NCBI GenBank assembly: GCA_029964075.1
Contig: CM057149.1
Coordinates: 12,906,465-12,970,464 of the forward strand
Direction: 5' to 3'
DNA from: Patiria pectinifera
Taxonomy: Eukaryota > Echinodermata > Asteroidea > Valvatida > Asterinidae
Length of the DNA stretch: 64,000 nucleotides
This document shows positions 24,728 to 37,750 of this stretch, in pieces (within the stretch, counting starts at the first letter, position 1; every line of letters begins with the position of its first letter). Position numbers and translations under genes: made by a program. The notes beneath the pieces were generated by a model that did no database searches, was not told the DNA's origin, and saw only the letters and a list, made by a program, of their open reading frames with translations.

Positions 24728-26309
24728 TTTTGATTATAGTCAATTATTAAATATTCATAGATTGACATAGATCGGTGTTTTGTTTTTAATACTACCGGAG
24801 ACCTGCCGAGCAGATGTAAATATCAAACAAAACCAAAGCTTAAAAAGTAGAGGATTAAAAAAATCAAAAAGTTATGTGCTAGTCAAGCTTTCAGGGATCG
24901 GTCTGAGCCATAACAATGCCCCAGCCGATCCCTTAGTTCTCTTCCGGGGTCTCGGCGTCCCCGACCAATACACACTTCCTTCCCTGTCCATCCATGTAAC
25001 CCGAAGGCCAGGCGCCATGTAAAAGCAAAGAGCTAAGGGAGGAACAGGGCGGCACCCTAAGCCCTGATCCTCCGAGTGGACCACATGCCCTGAACCTGTA
25101 CGAAGACGCCAACCTGGAATTCGCGGACAGTACCAGCAGCAGTGCTTACCGATTAAGCTAAGGTACCGTTGGTGTTTTAAGACGGGAAATTAAACATCTT
25201 ATAATGACTGAATGCGTGCGTTGAAAAGCAAAAGCACATCGACGGGATTCGAACCCGGGACCCCGCGATTTGTAGACGACGAATCTAACCACTTAGCCAT
25301 TCGGCTTTCTTAGAATTCTGCTCAAAAACGATTTGTATGAATAGGCAGAGAAACATTGAACATTGCTTTGTTCATCTGTTTTAGCTAGCTCCATGGACGA
25401 AACAGAAGTCAACATTAGACGGATGTCTCTAAAAAAATAAACGAATTTGTTTTAGGGATTTGTTTTTTTTTTGGAAATTCATCATGTGCGTTCTGGGGCA
25501 GACCAGGAATATTTTTATCCGATTGCTGCCGACAGGCGGACAGGCATTTTTCGTGTGTGTTAGACCGGGGGCTGGTTTCGACCCCGTCTTGATCCGCGCC
25601 TGACTTCTACTCTTTGTATTTGGTCAGATACGGATTCTGAACTCCGTCACTGCTATTTCAACATTTAATATACGGACGCCTTTAAAACATGAACTAGTTT
25701 GTTTTACGAATGTTTGTTAAGTATAGCGCCGGCAAATTTTTCGGAATTTCATTTCCGAAAAATTTCAAAATTTCAAAATCGTTCCAAAATTTGCTACGCC
25801 GGCCAAATCACGATTTGCATGCCCTCAAATTCTTCGGTATTTGAGCATATTGTGAGCCATGTACTTGAGGGTTTGTAACAAATATGGGTGGAAGCCTTGC
25901 ACAGAACTGTAAGCTTCTAGTTCTATGCAATTTGGATGAAATTTGAGCCCTAAAAGCGCACTACTTTGCAATGGAGTGTAGGCCTCGTTTTACAAAATGG
26001 CTGCAGGCTTCAGGACTACTTTAAAGAGTGATCATCATCGGATGGAAATACGCTTTAATTGAATGTGAGTCTCGAATACCAGAGAGAGTTGTGAATATTT
26101 GTTTCTGAATTTCTGAAGAGGGGGCATTTATTATTGGGGTATATGGTAGCTTATTTACTGGTCTGCAACCTTAAAAGCGGACGTAACTCTGGGACAGTTG
26201 GTGGCGCTCTTCATCACTGCCGACTGACGGACGTGACACGCTTTTTCCGACGGACCGATTTTGTCGCAGGCCCAAATTTGCTTCGCGCGTCCATGGGCGT
26301 TTTTTTTCT
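24728..26309. repeat. 1.58-kb spacer repeat, copy 3
   Basis: Full-length copy with scattered substitutions relative to copies 1 and 2. Several (GATCCCTTAG, GTAGACGACG, TTCTTAGAATTC, and loss of AAT in ACAAATATGGG) are shared with copies 4 and 5, so copies 3-5 form one subgroup. Confidence 0.95.
25235..25307 (-). pseudogene. tRNA-like Pol III unit in spacer copy 3
   Basis: Same A box and B box as copy 1, with one change in the anticodon-loop region (GTCTAC for GTCGAC). TTTT follows the 3' end. Confidence 0.65.
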
Positions 26310-28795
26310 TTTCAAAGGCACATTTGTTCCCAAATGGAATTGGAATGTGTTCAGGGTTACCTTAGGCATCTTTCTTAGAAGTTTTAAGGAATTTAATTTT
26401 TTGGGGGCCACAATTGAAAAAAAAATACAAGGGGTTAGCCTTACATTTTTAACCAAATTTGGCCAAAAATTGACTTTTCTCCAAACAACGCAGAAAAACC
26501 TCTGCAGACGAGTTGAGCATGAATCAATATTCAAACACCCACATTTTGGCAGATTTTGGCAAAAATCATCCATTTTGGGGTAGGAAATACATGTAAATAA
26601 AAAGCCAAATTTCAACTGTTTTTACCCCAGATTTCGGCAAAAATTTCTTTTCAAAGGCACATTTGTTCCCAAATCGAATTGGAATGTGTTCGGGGGTACC
26701 TTAGGCATCTTTCTTCGAAGTTTTAAGGAATTTCATTTTTGGCCAAAATTGAAAAAAAAATACAAGGGGTTTAATAGCCTTACATTTTTAACCAAATTTG
26801 GCCAAAAATTGACTTTTCTCCAAATAACGCAGAAATACCTCTGCAGACGAGTTGAGCATGAATCAATATTCAAACACCCACATTTTGGCAGATTTTGGCA
26901 AAAATCATCCATTTTGGGGTAGGAAATACATGTAAATAAAAAGCCGAATTTCAACTGTTTTTACCCTAAATTTCGGCCAAATTTTCTTTTCAAAGGCAAA
27001 TTTGTTCCCAAATCGAATTGGAATGTGTTCGGGGGTACCTTAGGCATCTTTCTTCGAAGTTTTAAGGAATTTCATTTTTGGCCAAAATTGAAAAAAAAAT
27101 ACAAGGGGTTTAATAGCCTTACATTTTTAACCAAATTTGGCCAAAAATTGACTTTTCTCCAAATAACGCAGAAAAACCTCTGCAGACGAGTTGAACATGA
27201 ATCAATATTCAAACACCCACATTTTGGCAGATTTTGGCAAAAATCATCCATTTTGGGGTAGGAAATACATGTAAATAAAAAGCCAAATTTCAACTGTTTT
27301 TACCCTAAATTTCGGCCAAATTTTCTTTTCAAAGGCAAATTTGTTCCCAAATCGAATTGGAATGTGTTCGGGGGTACCTTAGGCATCTTTCTTGGAAGTT
27401 TTAAGGAATTTCATTTTTTGACCCTCCCCCCCAAAAAATGCAAGGGGTTAGCCTTACATTTGTAACCAAATTTGGCCAAAATTGACTTTTCTCCAAGCGA
27501 CGCAGAAATACCTCTGGAGACGAGTGGAACATGAATCAATATTGAAACACCCACATTTTGGCAGATTTTGGCAAAAATCATCCATTTTGAAGTAGGAAAT
27601 ACATGTAAATAAAAAGCCAAATTTCAACTGTTTTTACCCCAGATTTCGGCAAAAATTTCTTTTCAAAGGCACATTTTTTCCAAATCGAATTGGAATGTGT
27701 TCGGGGTACCTTAGGCATCTTTCTTGGAAGTTTTAAGGAATTTCATTTTTGGCCAAAATTGAAAAAAAAACAAGGGGTTTAATAGCCTTACATTTTTAAA
27801 CAAAATTTGGCAAAAATTGACTTTTCTCCAAACAACGCAGAAATACCTCTGGAGACGAGTTGAGTATCAATCAATATTCAAACACCCCCATTTTGGCAGA
27901 TTTTGGCAAAAATCATCCATTTTGGGGTAGGAAATACATGTAAATAAAAAGCCGAATTTCAACTGTTTTTACCCTAAATTTCGGCCAAATTTTCTTTTCA
28001 AAGGCAAATTTGTTCCCAAATCGAATTGGAATGTGTTCGGGGGTACCTTAGGCATCTTTCTTGGAAGTTTTAAGGAATTTCATTTTTTGACCCCCCCCCC
28101 CAAAAAAATGCAAGGGGTTAGCCTTACATATTTAACCAAATTTAGCCAAAATTGACTTTTCTCCAAGCGACGCAGAAATACCTCTGGAGACGAGTGGAAC
28201 ATGAATCAATATTGAAACACCCACATTTTGGCAGATTTTGGCAAAAATCATCCATTTTGAAGTAGGAAATACATGTAAATAAAAAGCCAAATTTCAACTG
28301 TTTTTACCCCAGATTTCGGCAAAAATTTCTTTTCAAAGGCACATTTTTTCCAAATCGAATTGGAATGTGTTCGGGGGTACCTTAGGCATCTTTCTTGGAA
28401 GTTTTAAGGAATTTCAATTTTGGCCAAAATTGAAAAAAAAAATACAAGGGGTTTAATAGCCTTACATTTTTAACCAAATTTGGCCAAAAATTGACTTTTC
28501 TCCAAACAACGCAGAAATACCTCTGGAGACGAGTTGAGTATCAATCAATATTCAAACACCCCCATTTTGGCAGATTTTGGCAAAAATCATCCATTTTGGG
28601 GTAGGAAATACATGTAAATAAAAAGCCGAATTTCAACTGTTTTTACCCTAAATTTCGGCCAAATTTTCTTTTCAAAGGCAAATTTGTTCCCAAATCGAAT
28701 TGGAATGTGTTCGGGGGTACCTTAGGCATCTTTCTTGGAAGTTTTAAGGAATTTCATTTTTTGACCCCCCCCCCCCAAAAAAATGCAAGGGGTTA
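26310..28795. repeat. Satellite array, segment 5a
   Basis: About seven monomers. The first ones form a run of consecutive A-like monomers with CTGCAGACG and AAATAACGCAG variants, breaking the strict A/B alternation. The segment is interrupted at 28,796 by a MITE. Confidence 0.95.
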
Positions 28796-29175
28796 GGCCA
28801 AAAAAAAAAGTCTCCGGTTTCTGGTATGGAGCTTGCCCCAAAAGTGGTGCGGTGACGCGGCTTTTTTTTTTTTTTACCTGTTTTTTTTTTTTTTTTTTGC
28901 TTCAAATGTCGGCTGATGACCGCAAATGGTGCCCGACTAAACTTAGTGCAAATATATGGGAGTCCAGAGAGGCCACATAAATCTTATTCTCGATCATAAC
29001 CCCTTCTAAAAACACGTTAAAATTGTGCAGCAGCAGAATTCCAATCAAACCAGTGAGTTTGGCGGTTTTGAAACATCATCTTGTATTGAAAAAAAAAACT
29101 TTTTCATTTTGCCGACGCGCATGGCTACGGCGACGCGCAAGCATACCAGAAACCGGAGACTTTTTTTTTTTGGCC
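28796..29175. mobile_element. PIF/Harbinger-like MITE 1
   Basis: A 380-bp insertion with terminal inverted repeats of about 33 bp beginning GGCCAAAAAAAAAAGTCTCC. TTA flanks both ends (28,793-28,795 and 29,176-29,178). Removing the element and one TTA restores the satellite word GGGGTTAGCC. A 3-bp TWA duplication and GG-starting ends fit PIF/Harbinger. No transposase is encoded. Confidence 0.8.
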
Positions 29176-31013
29176 TTAGCCTTACATTTGTAACCAAATT
29201 TGGCCAAAATTGACTTTTCTCCAAGCGACGCAGAAATACCTCTGGAGACGAGTGGAACATGAATCAATATTGAAACACCCACATTTTGGCAGATTTTGGC
29301 AAAAATCATCCATTTTGAAGTAGGAAATACATGTAAATAAAAAGCCAAATTTCAACTGTTTTTACCCCAGATTTCGGCAAAAATTTCTTTTCAAAGGCAC
29401 ATTTTTTCCAAATCGAATTGGAATGTGTTCGGGGTACCTTAGGCATCTTTCTTGGAAGTTTTAAGGAATTTCAATTTTGGCCAAAATTGAAAAAAAAAAT
29501 ACAAGGGGTTTAATAGCCTTACATTTTTAACCAAATTTGGCCAAAAATTGACTTTTCTCCAAACAACGCAGAAATACCTCGTGAGACGAGTTGAGTATCA
29601 ATCAATATTCAAACACCCCCATTTTGGCAGATTTTGGCAAAAATCATCCATTTTGGGGTAGGAAATACATGTAAATAAAAAGCCGAATTTCAACTGTTTT
29701 TACCCTAAATTTCGGCCAAATTTTCTTTTCAAAGGCAAATTTGTTCCCAAATCGAATTGGAATGTGTTCGGGGGTACCTTAGGCATCTTTCTTGGAAGTT
29801 TTAAGGAATTTCATTTTTTGACCCCCCCCCCCAAAAAATGCAAGGGGTTAGCCTTACATATTTAACCAAATTTAGCCAAAATTGACTTTTCTCCAAGCGA
29901 CGCAGAAATACCTCTGGAGACGAGTGGAACATGAATCAATATTGAAACACCCACATTTTGGCAGATTTTGGCAAAAATCATCCATTTTGAAGTAGGAAAT
30001 ACATGTAAATAAAAAGCCAAATTTCAACTGTTTTTACCCCAGATTTCGGCAAAAATTTCTTTTCAAAGGCACATTTTTTCCAAATCGAATTGGAATGTGT
30101 TCGGGGGTACCTTAGGCATCTTTCTTGGAAGTTTTAAGGAATTTCAATTTTGGCCAAAATTGAAAAAAAAAATACAAGGGGTTTAATAGCCTTACATTTT
30201 TAACCAAATTTGGCCAAAAATTGACTTTTCTCCAAACAACGCAGAAATACCTCTGGAGACGAGTTGAGTATCAATCAATATTCAAACACCCCCATTTTGG
30301 CAGATTTTGGCAAAAATCATCCATTTTGGGGTAGGAAATACATGTAAATAAAAAGCCGAATTTCAACTGTTTTTACCCTAAATTTCGGCCAAATTTTCTT
30401 TTCAAAGGCAAATTTGTTCCCAAATCGAATTGGAATGTGTTCGGGGGTACCTTAGGCATCTTTCTTGGAAGTTTTAAGGAATTTCATTTTTTGACCCCCC
30501 CCCAAAAAAATGCAAGGGGTTAGCCTTACATTTTTAACCAAATTTGGCCAAAATTGACTTTTCTCCAAGCGACGCAGAAATACCTCTGGAGACGAGTGGA
30601 ACATGAATCAATATTGAAACACCCACATTTTGGCAGATTTTGGCAAAAATCATCCATTTTGAAGTAGGAAATACATGTAAATAAAAAGCCAAATTTCAAC
30701 TGTTTTTACCCCAGATTTCGGCAAAAATTTCTTTTCAAAGGCACATTTTTTCCAAATCGAATTGGAATGTGTTCGGGGGTACCTTAGGCATCTTTCTTGG
30801 AAGTTTTAAGGAATTTCAATTTTGGCCAAAATTGAAAAAAAAAATACAAGGGGTTTAATAGCCTTACATTTTTAACCAAATTTGGCCAAAAATTGACTTT
30901 TCTCCAAACAACGCAGAAATACCTCTGGAGACGAGTTGAGTATCAATCAATATTCAAACACCCCCATTTTGGCAGATTTTGGCAAAAATCATCCATTTTG
31001 GGGTAGGAAATAC
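29176..31013. repeat. Satellite array, segment 5b
   Basis: About five alternating A/B monomers. The segment ends within GGTAGGAAATAC, where the second large mobile insertion begins; the next base of the monomer (ATGTAAAT) is found at 39,592. Confidence 0.95.
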
Positions 31014-31733
31014 TTCATTTTATCACTGAAAGATAAAATACATTATTCTCCACAAACGCACAGTTGAGTCCTACACTTTCTTTTATCAGCTGATGGTTGC
31101 TATGGTGTAGGAAAAGTAAACATATCGATTGGCCTAGTTGCAGTTTGCTGCCCCTTGATGGCATGAAGCCATAAACGATGTTATTGGCATAAGGATTGAT
31201 GCTTCTTGCTAAGTTGGTACAAATGTAATAAGTTCACGCGCGCATTGACGCGCTAAGTGCATTTGGGGCAAGAAAGGCCAGTTCGGCGTAGCTTTTTGAG
31301 ACCGCTACATCAAAAATAAATTTCTCCCGGAATATTTCGTTTTTCGCTTATATTTCCATGGGTGTTTCGTTCATAATTGAACATCGTTTGGTGAATTGTC
31401 TCTGGGATGGTATAGGATTTTTGTTATACAACTGGCTGCAGTGATCTTGTGAGTTTTCGCAACTTTTCGTCATTTCGATGCTTCGCCCAGCCGTGGGCGT
31501 GATGCCGTACGCTGACCAGAGTGGGCCCTACACCTGGTGACTGCAGTCTGCTAAATCATCGGACAGATCGTACTTAATTTACTTCATGTGCGTTTCTTCA
31601 GCTGACTTGAACTTTCAGTTATTTGTTCAACCTCTTGGTGAGGTTTTGGAGATCGTGATTAGTCCATCAGTGAAGCTAGTGTGCGTTAATCATGTTCTGT
31701 TGTTAGTCTACGAACACTGAAGTACGCAACGTT

Positions 31734-31960
31734 ATGACCGGCGGAGTACGATCGGTGAATCCCCCGCCTAGATTTCAGTCCACCCGGTACCGGCTGAGGT
31801 TCACAGCATGCTTGGCCGCGGAAACGCGGGAGTGCAGTGTGAAACCACGTCTATATGCAGGCCTGAACGCTGTTCATGACGTCCAGATCCCGGGATTTTT
31901 CCTGCGTTTATACAGTATTGGACATCATGCGCAAACATGCTATCATGGATGGAATTCGAG
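31734..31960 (+). pseudogene. Putative exon remnant 1 with conserved splice donor (locus 2)
   Basis: Homologous to the minus-strand stretch near 6,718-6,930: CAGCATGCTTGGCCGCGG is shared, and the end GAATTCGAG is followed by donor GTGAGAATTTTCC at 31,961. A frame is open from 31,734 to the donor but its peptide is not recognisable. Confidence 0.35.
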
Positions 31961-32627
31961 GTGAGAATTTTCCAATTATAGCCCTGGTTTCGGGCCAATT
32001 TTTGTCAGTGTTGCTGTGTAGTTTCGTGTGAAGTTTGTGGGGCTCCGCACCCGTGATTCAAAGAGGAGGCCCGGCCTCACTGCCAACCATACCGTAGGCG
32101 AGAATGAATCGGTCGTGCTGGATTGATCTTTGAGTAGGGCCTAGATAATTGAATGGTACAGATGGACCGACTATAGTTGTTGTGAAGTTGAATGACAACT
32201 GCAATAAATGTCCGAAAAGATGATGTTTGAATTCAATGTCATTTATCAGTGTTGACAAATTTTGGCAGATATATGGGGGAGATACTCAGATACATTTTGA
32301 TGGAGCCTCCTAATTTTTGCCTGCAGTGAGTTTGTTCCATTTTTCTATAGTAAACTATGGGAACCAAGCAAGTAATTTTCTGGGCGAGTGCTGGAATTTT
32401 ATTAATTCTGAGTAGGCCTAGGCCTATAGCTGATTCTTTCTTCATCGGTTTCTACAAAAAAAAAAAAAAAAAATAGGCCTAGGGCCTATAACCTGACCAT
32501 TCTTCTCCCTTCATGGGTGCAATTGTAAAATCCCAATATAATAATTTATAAATTATTAAACGCATGTTTAAAAAAAAAAAAAATATATGAAATGGATAGC
32601 TGCTGCTTTGAGTATTGTTTTTTACAG

Positions 32628-32895
32628 GATGCCACGGCACAGCAGACGCTGCAAATTGGTTGGGGACAGGAACTTTTACCGTTGAATACTCGATCTGCGG
32701 GTTGTCTTCCAAGTTCGGAAGTCTATAGCAAGGTCGATGGGTTACTGATGATCGCTCAGCAACTTGGTAACGTGCAAAATATCAACTGTTGCCAAATTAA
32801 ATGCACTCATCAGGAAACTGCCTTAACACAGAAGGAGTCGCATACTTCTACTTTGCGAACATGGTCTGTTAATTTCTACAGACATCTGTTTTTTT
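32628..32895 (+). pseudogene. Putative exon remnant 2 of an ancestral spliced gene (locus 2)
   Basis: A strong acceptor (TTGTTTTTTACAG) precedes GATGCCACGG at 32,628; the homologous acceptor lies at 4,479 on the minus strand. The frame giving the shared N-W-x-G-T-G-T pattern stops after about 30 codons, while another frame stays open to 32,895. The mix of conserved and broken frames suggests decay. Confidence 0.4.
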
Positions 32896-33479
32896 AATTT
32901 AATCGGCACTGGATGCAATAGGTGTTTCCTGATACATTCAGAATAAGCATGGAAACTAATATTCCTGGTGGTCTTTAAGATACAAGTGTATTGTGTCACT
33001 GATGTGATTTAGAAATGTTTCTAACGTTTTTAACCACGCGTGTTACAGTGTAGCAAATACAGCGGCTGATTGACCCAAATCAGATCTTTAACATCATGTA
33101 TGGTTTGAATTTTGGTCAGCATAGTTTAGTAAATATCGACAAGGAATAGATACTTTTGGCTGGACACATTCTGGCACATGTATGTGTAATTTCCAAGGTA
33201 TATGCACCGTGACACATTTTCAAGTTTGAATCCACCCCTGAGAATTTTGGTGTAGGTGGGCGTATATTAGACATGGCTGCTTTTGTATGGTACAGGTTTC
33301 CAAAGGTAACCAGGAGAGTACTCAGCATATTGATTCAAAGTAGTGCATTGCGGTGGTGCATAGCTTTTTTCAAGGTGTATTAATACTTTGAATTTATAAG
33401 ATTTGATGCCATGGAAGTAAGAAAGGGGATGCTGCCCATCTACGTGTATCTCAAACTCTTCATATTAATACTTACAGTT

Positions 33480-33604
33480 GCGTGCTCCTAGAGTCCAAAA
33501 AGAAACTTGGTCGCCGATTCAGGGGCCGGAAAGGAATTTTTCCCAATTTTTCCCACAAAGATGGGTTTTTTATTGGGTTTTCGCCTTTCCTAGGAGCAAT
33601 GATA
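33480..33604. repeat. Conserved 125-bp block inside long element (locus 2)
   Basis: Inverse homolog of 3,420-3,546. Shared words include CTTGGTCGCC, GGGGCCGGAA and TTTTCGCCTTT. Confidence 0.6.
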
Positions 33605-34425
33605 GCTAAATGTCATGATTTCAAGGTGAGCCTGATAAATTAAAGGTAATCACAATTGGAAGCTGATACTTTTGACATGTATACATACAACATTTTATTT
33701 ATGTATTTGCCCCCATTTCAGCCATTCCATGGTGACTCGCGTGACATTTGAACAAAATGTAAAGTTTTAATGCATTACTGTTGTTAACCTGGCATTTATT
33801 CAACTAAAATTAGCATGTATTTGAGTCAGGGCATTGTGAATCTATGGTTTAGTTTTTATATGATTACTTTAACATCGCTATTTTTTCATGTATCACAGTT
33901 TCTTTGACGTGACTCGCGTGACAGGATAGAAAAAGGGATTTTTGACATCCCTTGATTCAAATAGCTTTTCCTATGGATCTGCCAGTGTTCTAAAAATTAT
34001 TCTTACTGAACTTAGAACTTAATACCCTCACCCAATACATGCATAAGTTGTGTTGTGCCAAATATCCCTCGTTGTAAGAAATAGCCTGAAGAAAATGTGA
34101 CTCGCGTGACACAAATGCGTGACTCGCGTGACACAGTAGCTTTTCACTTTCACATTATAACTGTAATTTTAGTATAACAAATCAAATCATAATATTATAT
34201 TAATAAAAATGATTTACCTGTGAATACCTTATGAAAGAGTGTGAAAACTGCTATTTATCCCTTTACTTTGGCAAATGTTGGGGTGGAAATGTTTCGGAAT
34301 TTAAGTTACGAAGTGATGTCATCAATCCACGGGTGATTATTTCAGGAAAACAGTTGTAATTCTTGGTCATGTAGAGTCACAGTTTCCTTAAAAGGTAGAA
34401 GCTGCAATTAATGATGCAGTCGGCA

Positions 34426-34616
34426 CAGTCGAATCTCGTTGGTACAAACTGTGTTAATACAAAATTCTGGTTATAACAAACATAAAGCCTTAGTCCCGAC
34501 TGTGCATTAAATTATGTGCACAATGAATGGGACTGATGTTCCTCTTAATACAAAATTCTGATATAACAAACTATTTGGCTAGGTCCGAACGAGTTTGTAT
34601 GAACGAGACTCGACTG
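34426..34616. mobile_element. Tigger/pogo-like MITE
   Basis: A 191-bp element with terminal inverted repeats of about 27 bp (CAGTCGAATCTCGTT at left, the complement of CAGTCGAGTCTCGTT at right) and internal TATAACAAAC words. The right flank is TA and the left flank is CA, as expected of a decayed TA duplication. It is nested in the long element. Confidence 0.6.
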
Positions 34617-34762
34617 TATATATACATTTGTAAAAAACTGATTCAATTTCTTGTTACATAACTAATGCTTAAATTAAAGACTTAATTCCAATTCTATAAT
34701 TTAATATGGCATTGTTTCTTTGTATTACATGTAAATGAAACATTCCTGGCTTCGCTTGTGAC

Positions 34763-35129
34763 CAGGCGCGGATCCTGAGGGGTTTTTTTTGGGGGGTCAA
34801 ACCCCCAGCTCTGTAAAAAAAAAAAAAGTTCATACAAATTCCTAAAAAAATTAGTTGAAACCCCCCCCCTGCTGTGACACCCCCCCCCCAAAATTATACT
34901 GGTCTAATGTCCGCCTGTTCAAAATACGGTACACATTCTGTAATGTGTTAAAAATCGTCGAATTTGAACAGCACCCCCGATTGAAATTGGTACCAACCCC
35001 CCCCCCCACACCCCCAGTTTTTTTATTTTAGGGAGGCCAAGTGTCCGGAGAAAAAAACGTGTGTACATTTTCAGATTTTTTGGCTGATGAAACCCCCCCC
35101 CCCTGCAAAAATTCCTGGATCCGCCCCTG
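34763..35129. mobile_element. hAT-like MITE inserted in a GTGAC motif
   Basis: A 367-bp element with ends CAGGCGCGGATCC and the complement of CAGGGGCGGATCC. GTGAC directly flanks both ends (34,758-34,762 and 35,130-35,134). The interior has C- and T-runs on both sides. CAGGGGCGGATC-type ends are common in non-autonomous hAT elements; the 5-bp flank repeat is shorter than the usual 8 bp, so the assignment is tentative. Confidence 0.6.
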
Positions 35130-36069
35130 GTGACTCGCGTGACATACATCTTGTGTGACTCGCGTGACATTCTTGAGATAGTTTTTTCTACAAGGAATGT
35201 AGAGCAAATAAGAATATTCATACTTTTATTGATAGACCACCACTATTTCATTTACAAATATCAAACACTAGCTGAATCCCTCTCTAGTTATTAAGTAATC
35301 TGAAAAAAAGCCCTATTTGGTGACTCGCGTGACATATTTTTGAGGGTGTTTTCACGATGAAATAGTGGGAAAATACTGAAGACATTTGGAAAAATTCTCA
35401 ATGTTTTATCAAATAGACTGGAATAGCTACCAAATGTATGCAGATAAAGCACAATCTTATGAATGAGCTTCAATTACTTCCTCAGTTTGTGATTTATACC
35501 CCTGACCCTCCATTTTGCCCACAAAATTCATTCATGTTCAGGAGGCTGAAACTTTAAATCAAATGATTTATTTTTAAAAATCTTTTGAGATTTAGATGGT
35601 TTCAATATTCCTCCTATCAAATATAACTGACAAACATTTATTCCTTTCACTTCAATTTTTGAGTTTGGTGATGACCCTTACACGGAATGGCTGATTTGCT
35701 TATTTTGGACTTCAAACACTTTGTGGGCTAACATTTGCCAGTTTTATTGTTGGGGCATTAGGATTGCAAGCTTCTGAATTTATACATCGATTTATGGGAT
35801 TTGTATGATGAACATATGGACCTAAATGGTTCTGCACTTAATTGCAAGCTAGATCAGGAGTGCAATCTTGATTTGGAGATATAGTTTTACTTCAATCTTG
35901 ATAACACCATGCTAGCCTTTCATGCCATATTTAAATGCATCTGTTTAGCCATGTTCTGAGCAAGTTGACTAATGATTGCTACCCTAAATGTTTTATCGCG
36001 TGCATTATCTGCAAGTTCACCTTGCATCTTACCTCCGTGTTTCCAAGTGATGGATTGTTTGTGTAAGCG

Positions 36070-37750
36070 TACCCATGATTTTTCTGGCAAGCATGCTAAG
36101 GATTTCTGCAATTATTAGCTCATTCTTTGAATGGTAAGACTAGCGTATGAATTTGTTGTAATAGTGATGTTCATCTTCCTCAATTTATCTCCGCGTGCTT
36201 AATTAACATTCTTACAACCGTGTTTCATGGGTTTGGTGCGGGCAAACATGCTCAAGTAGTGGTGACAAAACGTGTCATGGATGTTTACAATTGAACTCAT
36301 TTTTTGAAACAAATGGTCAGAGTAACACATGTTGCAATATATCTAAAAACAAAACAAAACAAAATGGCATTGATCTTTCCTCAATTATATTGTCTGCGTG
36401 TATATTTTGCATTCTACATTGTTTCCAGGCAATGGATTGTTTGGGCAAGCATGTCCAGGATTTTGGGGCAAGCATGCCAAGGATATTTACAATTTGAATA
36501 CAATCTTTGAGTCTAGTTGTGGTAGTTTGAACTTGCTGTATTATGCAGTGGTGGTTTACATTATTCCTCTTTTTGGGCAAATATACCCAAGTTGTTGGGG
36601 CAAGCATGCCAAGGATATTTACAATTTGAATTCAATCTTTGAGTCCAGTGGTCGTAGTTTGAACTTGTCGCCATATCTGTATGTTTATTTTGCATTTTAT
36701 AAGTACACGTTTCCAAGACGTTTGCTGATTGCATTTTGTAACTTCACTTGTTTCCAAATAGTGGGTTGTTGGGGAAAGCATGCCCAAGTTTTGGGGCAAG
36801 TGTACCAATTCAAAGAATTACAATTTGAACTCAATCTTGGAGTCCAGTGGTCGGATTTTGCAATTCTTGCCATAATAGTAATCAGTTTTTCCTACGTATA
36901 GTTGCATTATATTGATTGTTTGGGCAAGCATGCCCAAGTTTCTGGGGCAGGTGTGTATAGGATATTTCCCATTTCAACTGATTCTTTAAACCGATGGTCA
37001 AGAGTTTGCTCTTAATTATTGCAATAATGTTATCCATTATTCTTGAATATGCATATCTGCATCTTTTATTTTTACAACCACATGTACACGCAAGGGTTAT
37101 GCAGTGATGGCGTCCATTATTCCTCAATTTATTATCTGGATGTTTACTCTGCCTTTTTATAATTTCTAAGCAATGAATGGTTTGGGCAAGCATGCCCAAG
37201 TTGTTGGGGCAAGCGTGCCAAGGACATTTAGAATTTTAAATCATTCTTTGAGTACAGTGGTCGCAGTTTGAACTTCTTGCAGTTATGCAGTGATGGTGTA
37301 CATTATTTCTCAATGTATTATCTGTATGCTTACTTTGCATTTTACAACGGTACCGTACAAGTTACCACGCAGTGGGTTGCTTGGGCAAGAATTCCTAAGT
37401 TTTGGGGTAAGCGTGCTTAGAATGTTTCACATTTGAACTGATTCTTGAAACCAATTATTCTTGCCATAATGGTTAGGCATTACGTATCCGTGTGTTCTAT
37501 TGATTGTTTTGGCAGGCATGCCCAAGTTTCTGGGGCAGTTGTGCCAAGGACATTTCCAATGGAAACTGATTCTTTAAAACCAATGGTCAGGGTTTGCACT
37601 TAATCATTGCAACAATGGTATCCATTAATTTTAAAAACGTATTGCTGCAGCTTTTATTTTACAACCATGTTTACAAGTAAGGGTTTGTTTGAGCAAGCAT
37701 GACAAAGTGTTTGTGGCAAGTGTGCCAAGGATATTCGCAAGTTGCGCTCA
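36070..37750. repeat. Degenerate tandem array of GGGCAAGCATGCCC-type palindromes
   Basis: About eleven degenerate units, roughly 100-270 bp apart, carry a pair of motifs: TTGGGCAAGCATGCCCAA, then GGGGCAAGCRTGCCAAGGA followed by TATTTACAATTTGAA. The best perfect copies are at 36,920-36,937 and 37,182-37,199. The motif matches the palindromes in the element's left end, so the array probably expanded from it. Locus 1 has only one such site, near 3,000. Confidence 0.7.

Larger units (their letters stand above)
33732..35334 (+). repeat. Seven exact copies of GTGACTCGCGTGACA
   Basis: Exact 15-mers start at 33,732, 33,911, 34,097, 34,119, 35,130, 35,155 and 35,320. Several intervals are 165-186 bp and two are 22-25 bp; the flanks are not similar. 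The word is a GTGAC direct repeat around TCGC. Function unknown; a protein-binding site is possible. Confidence 0.85.
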
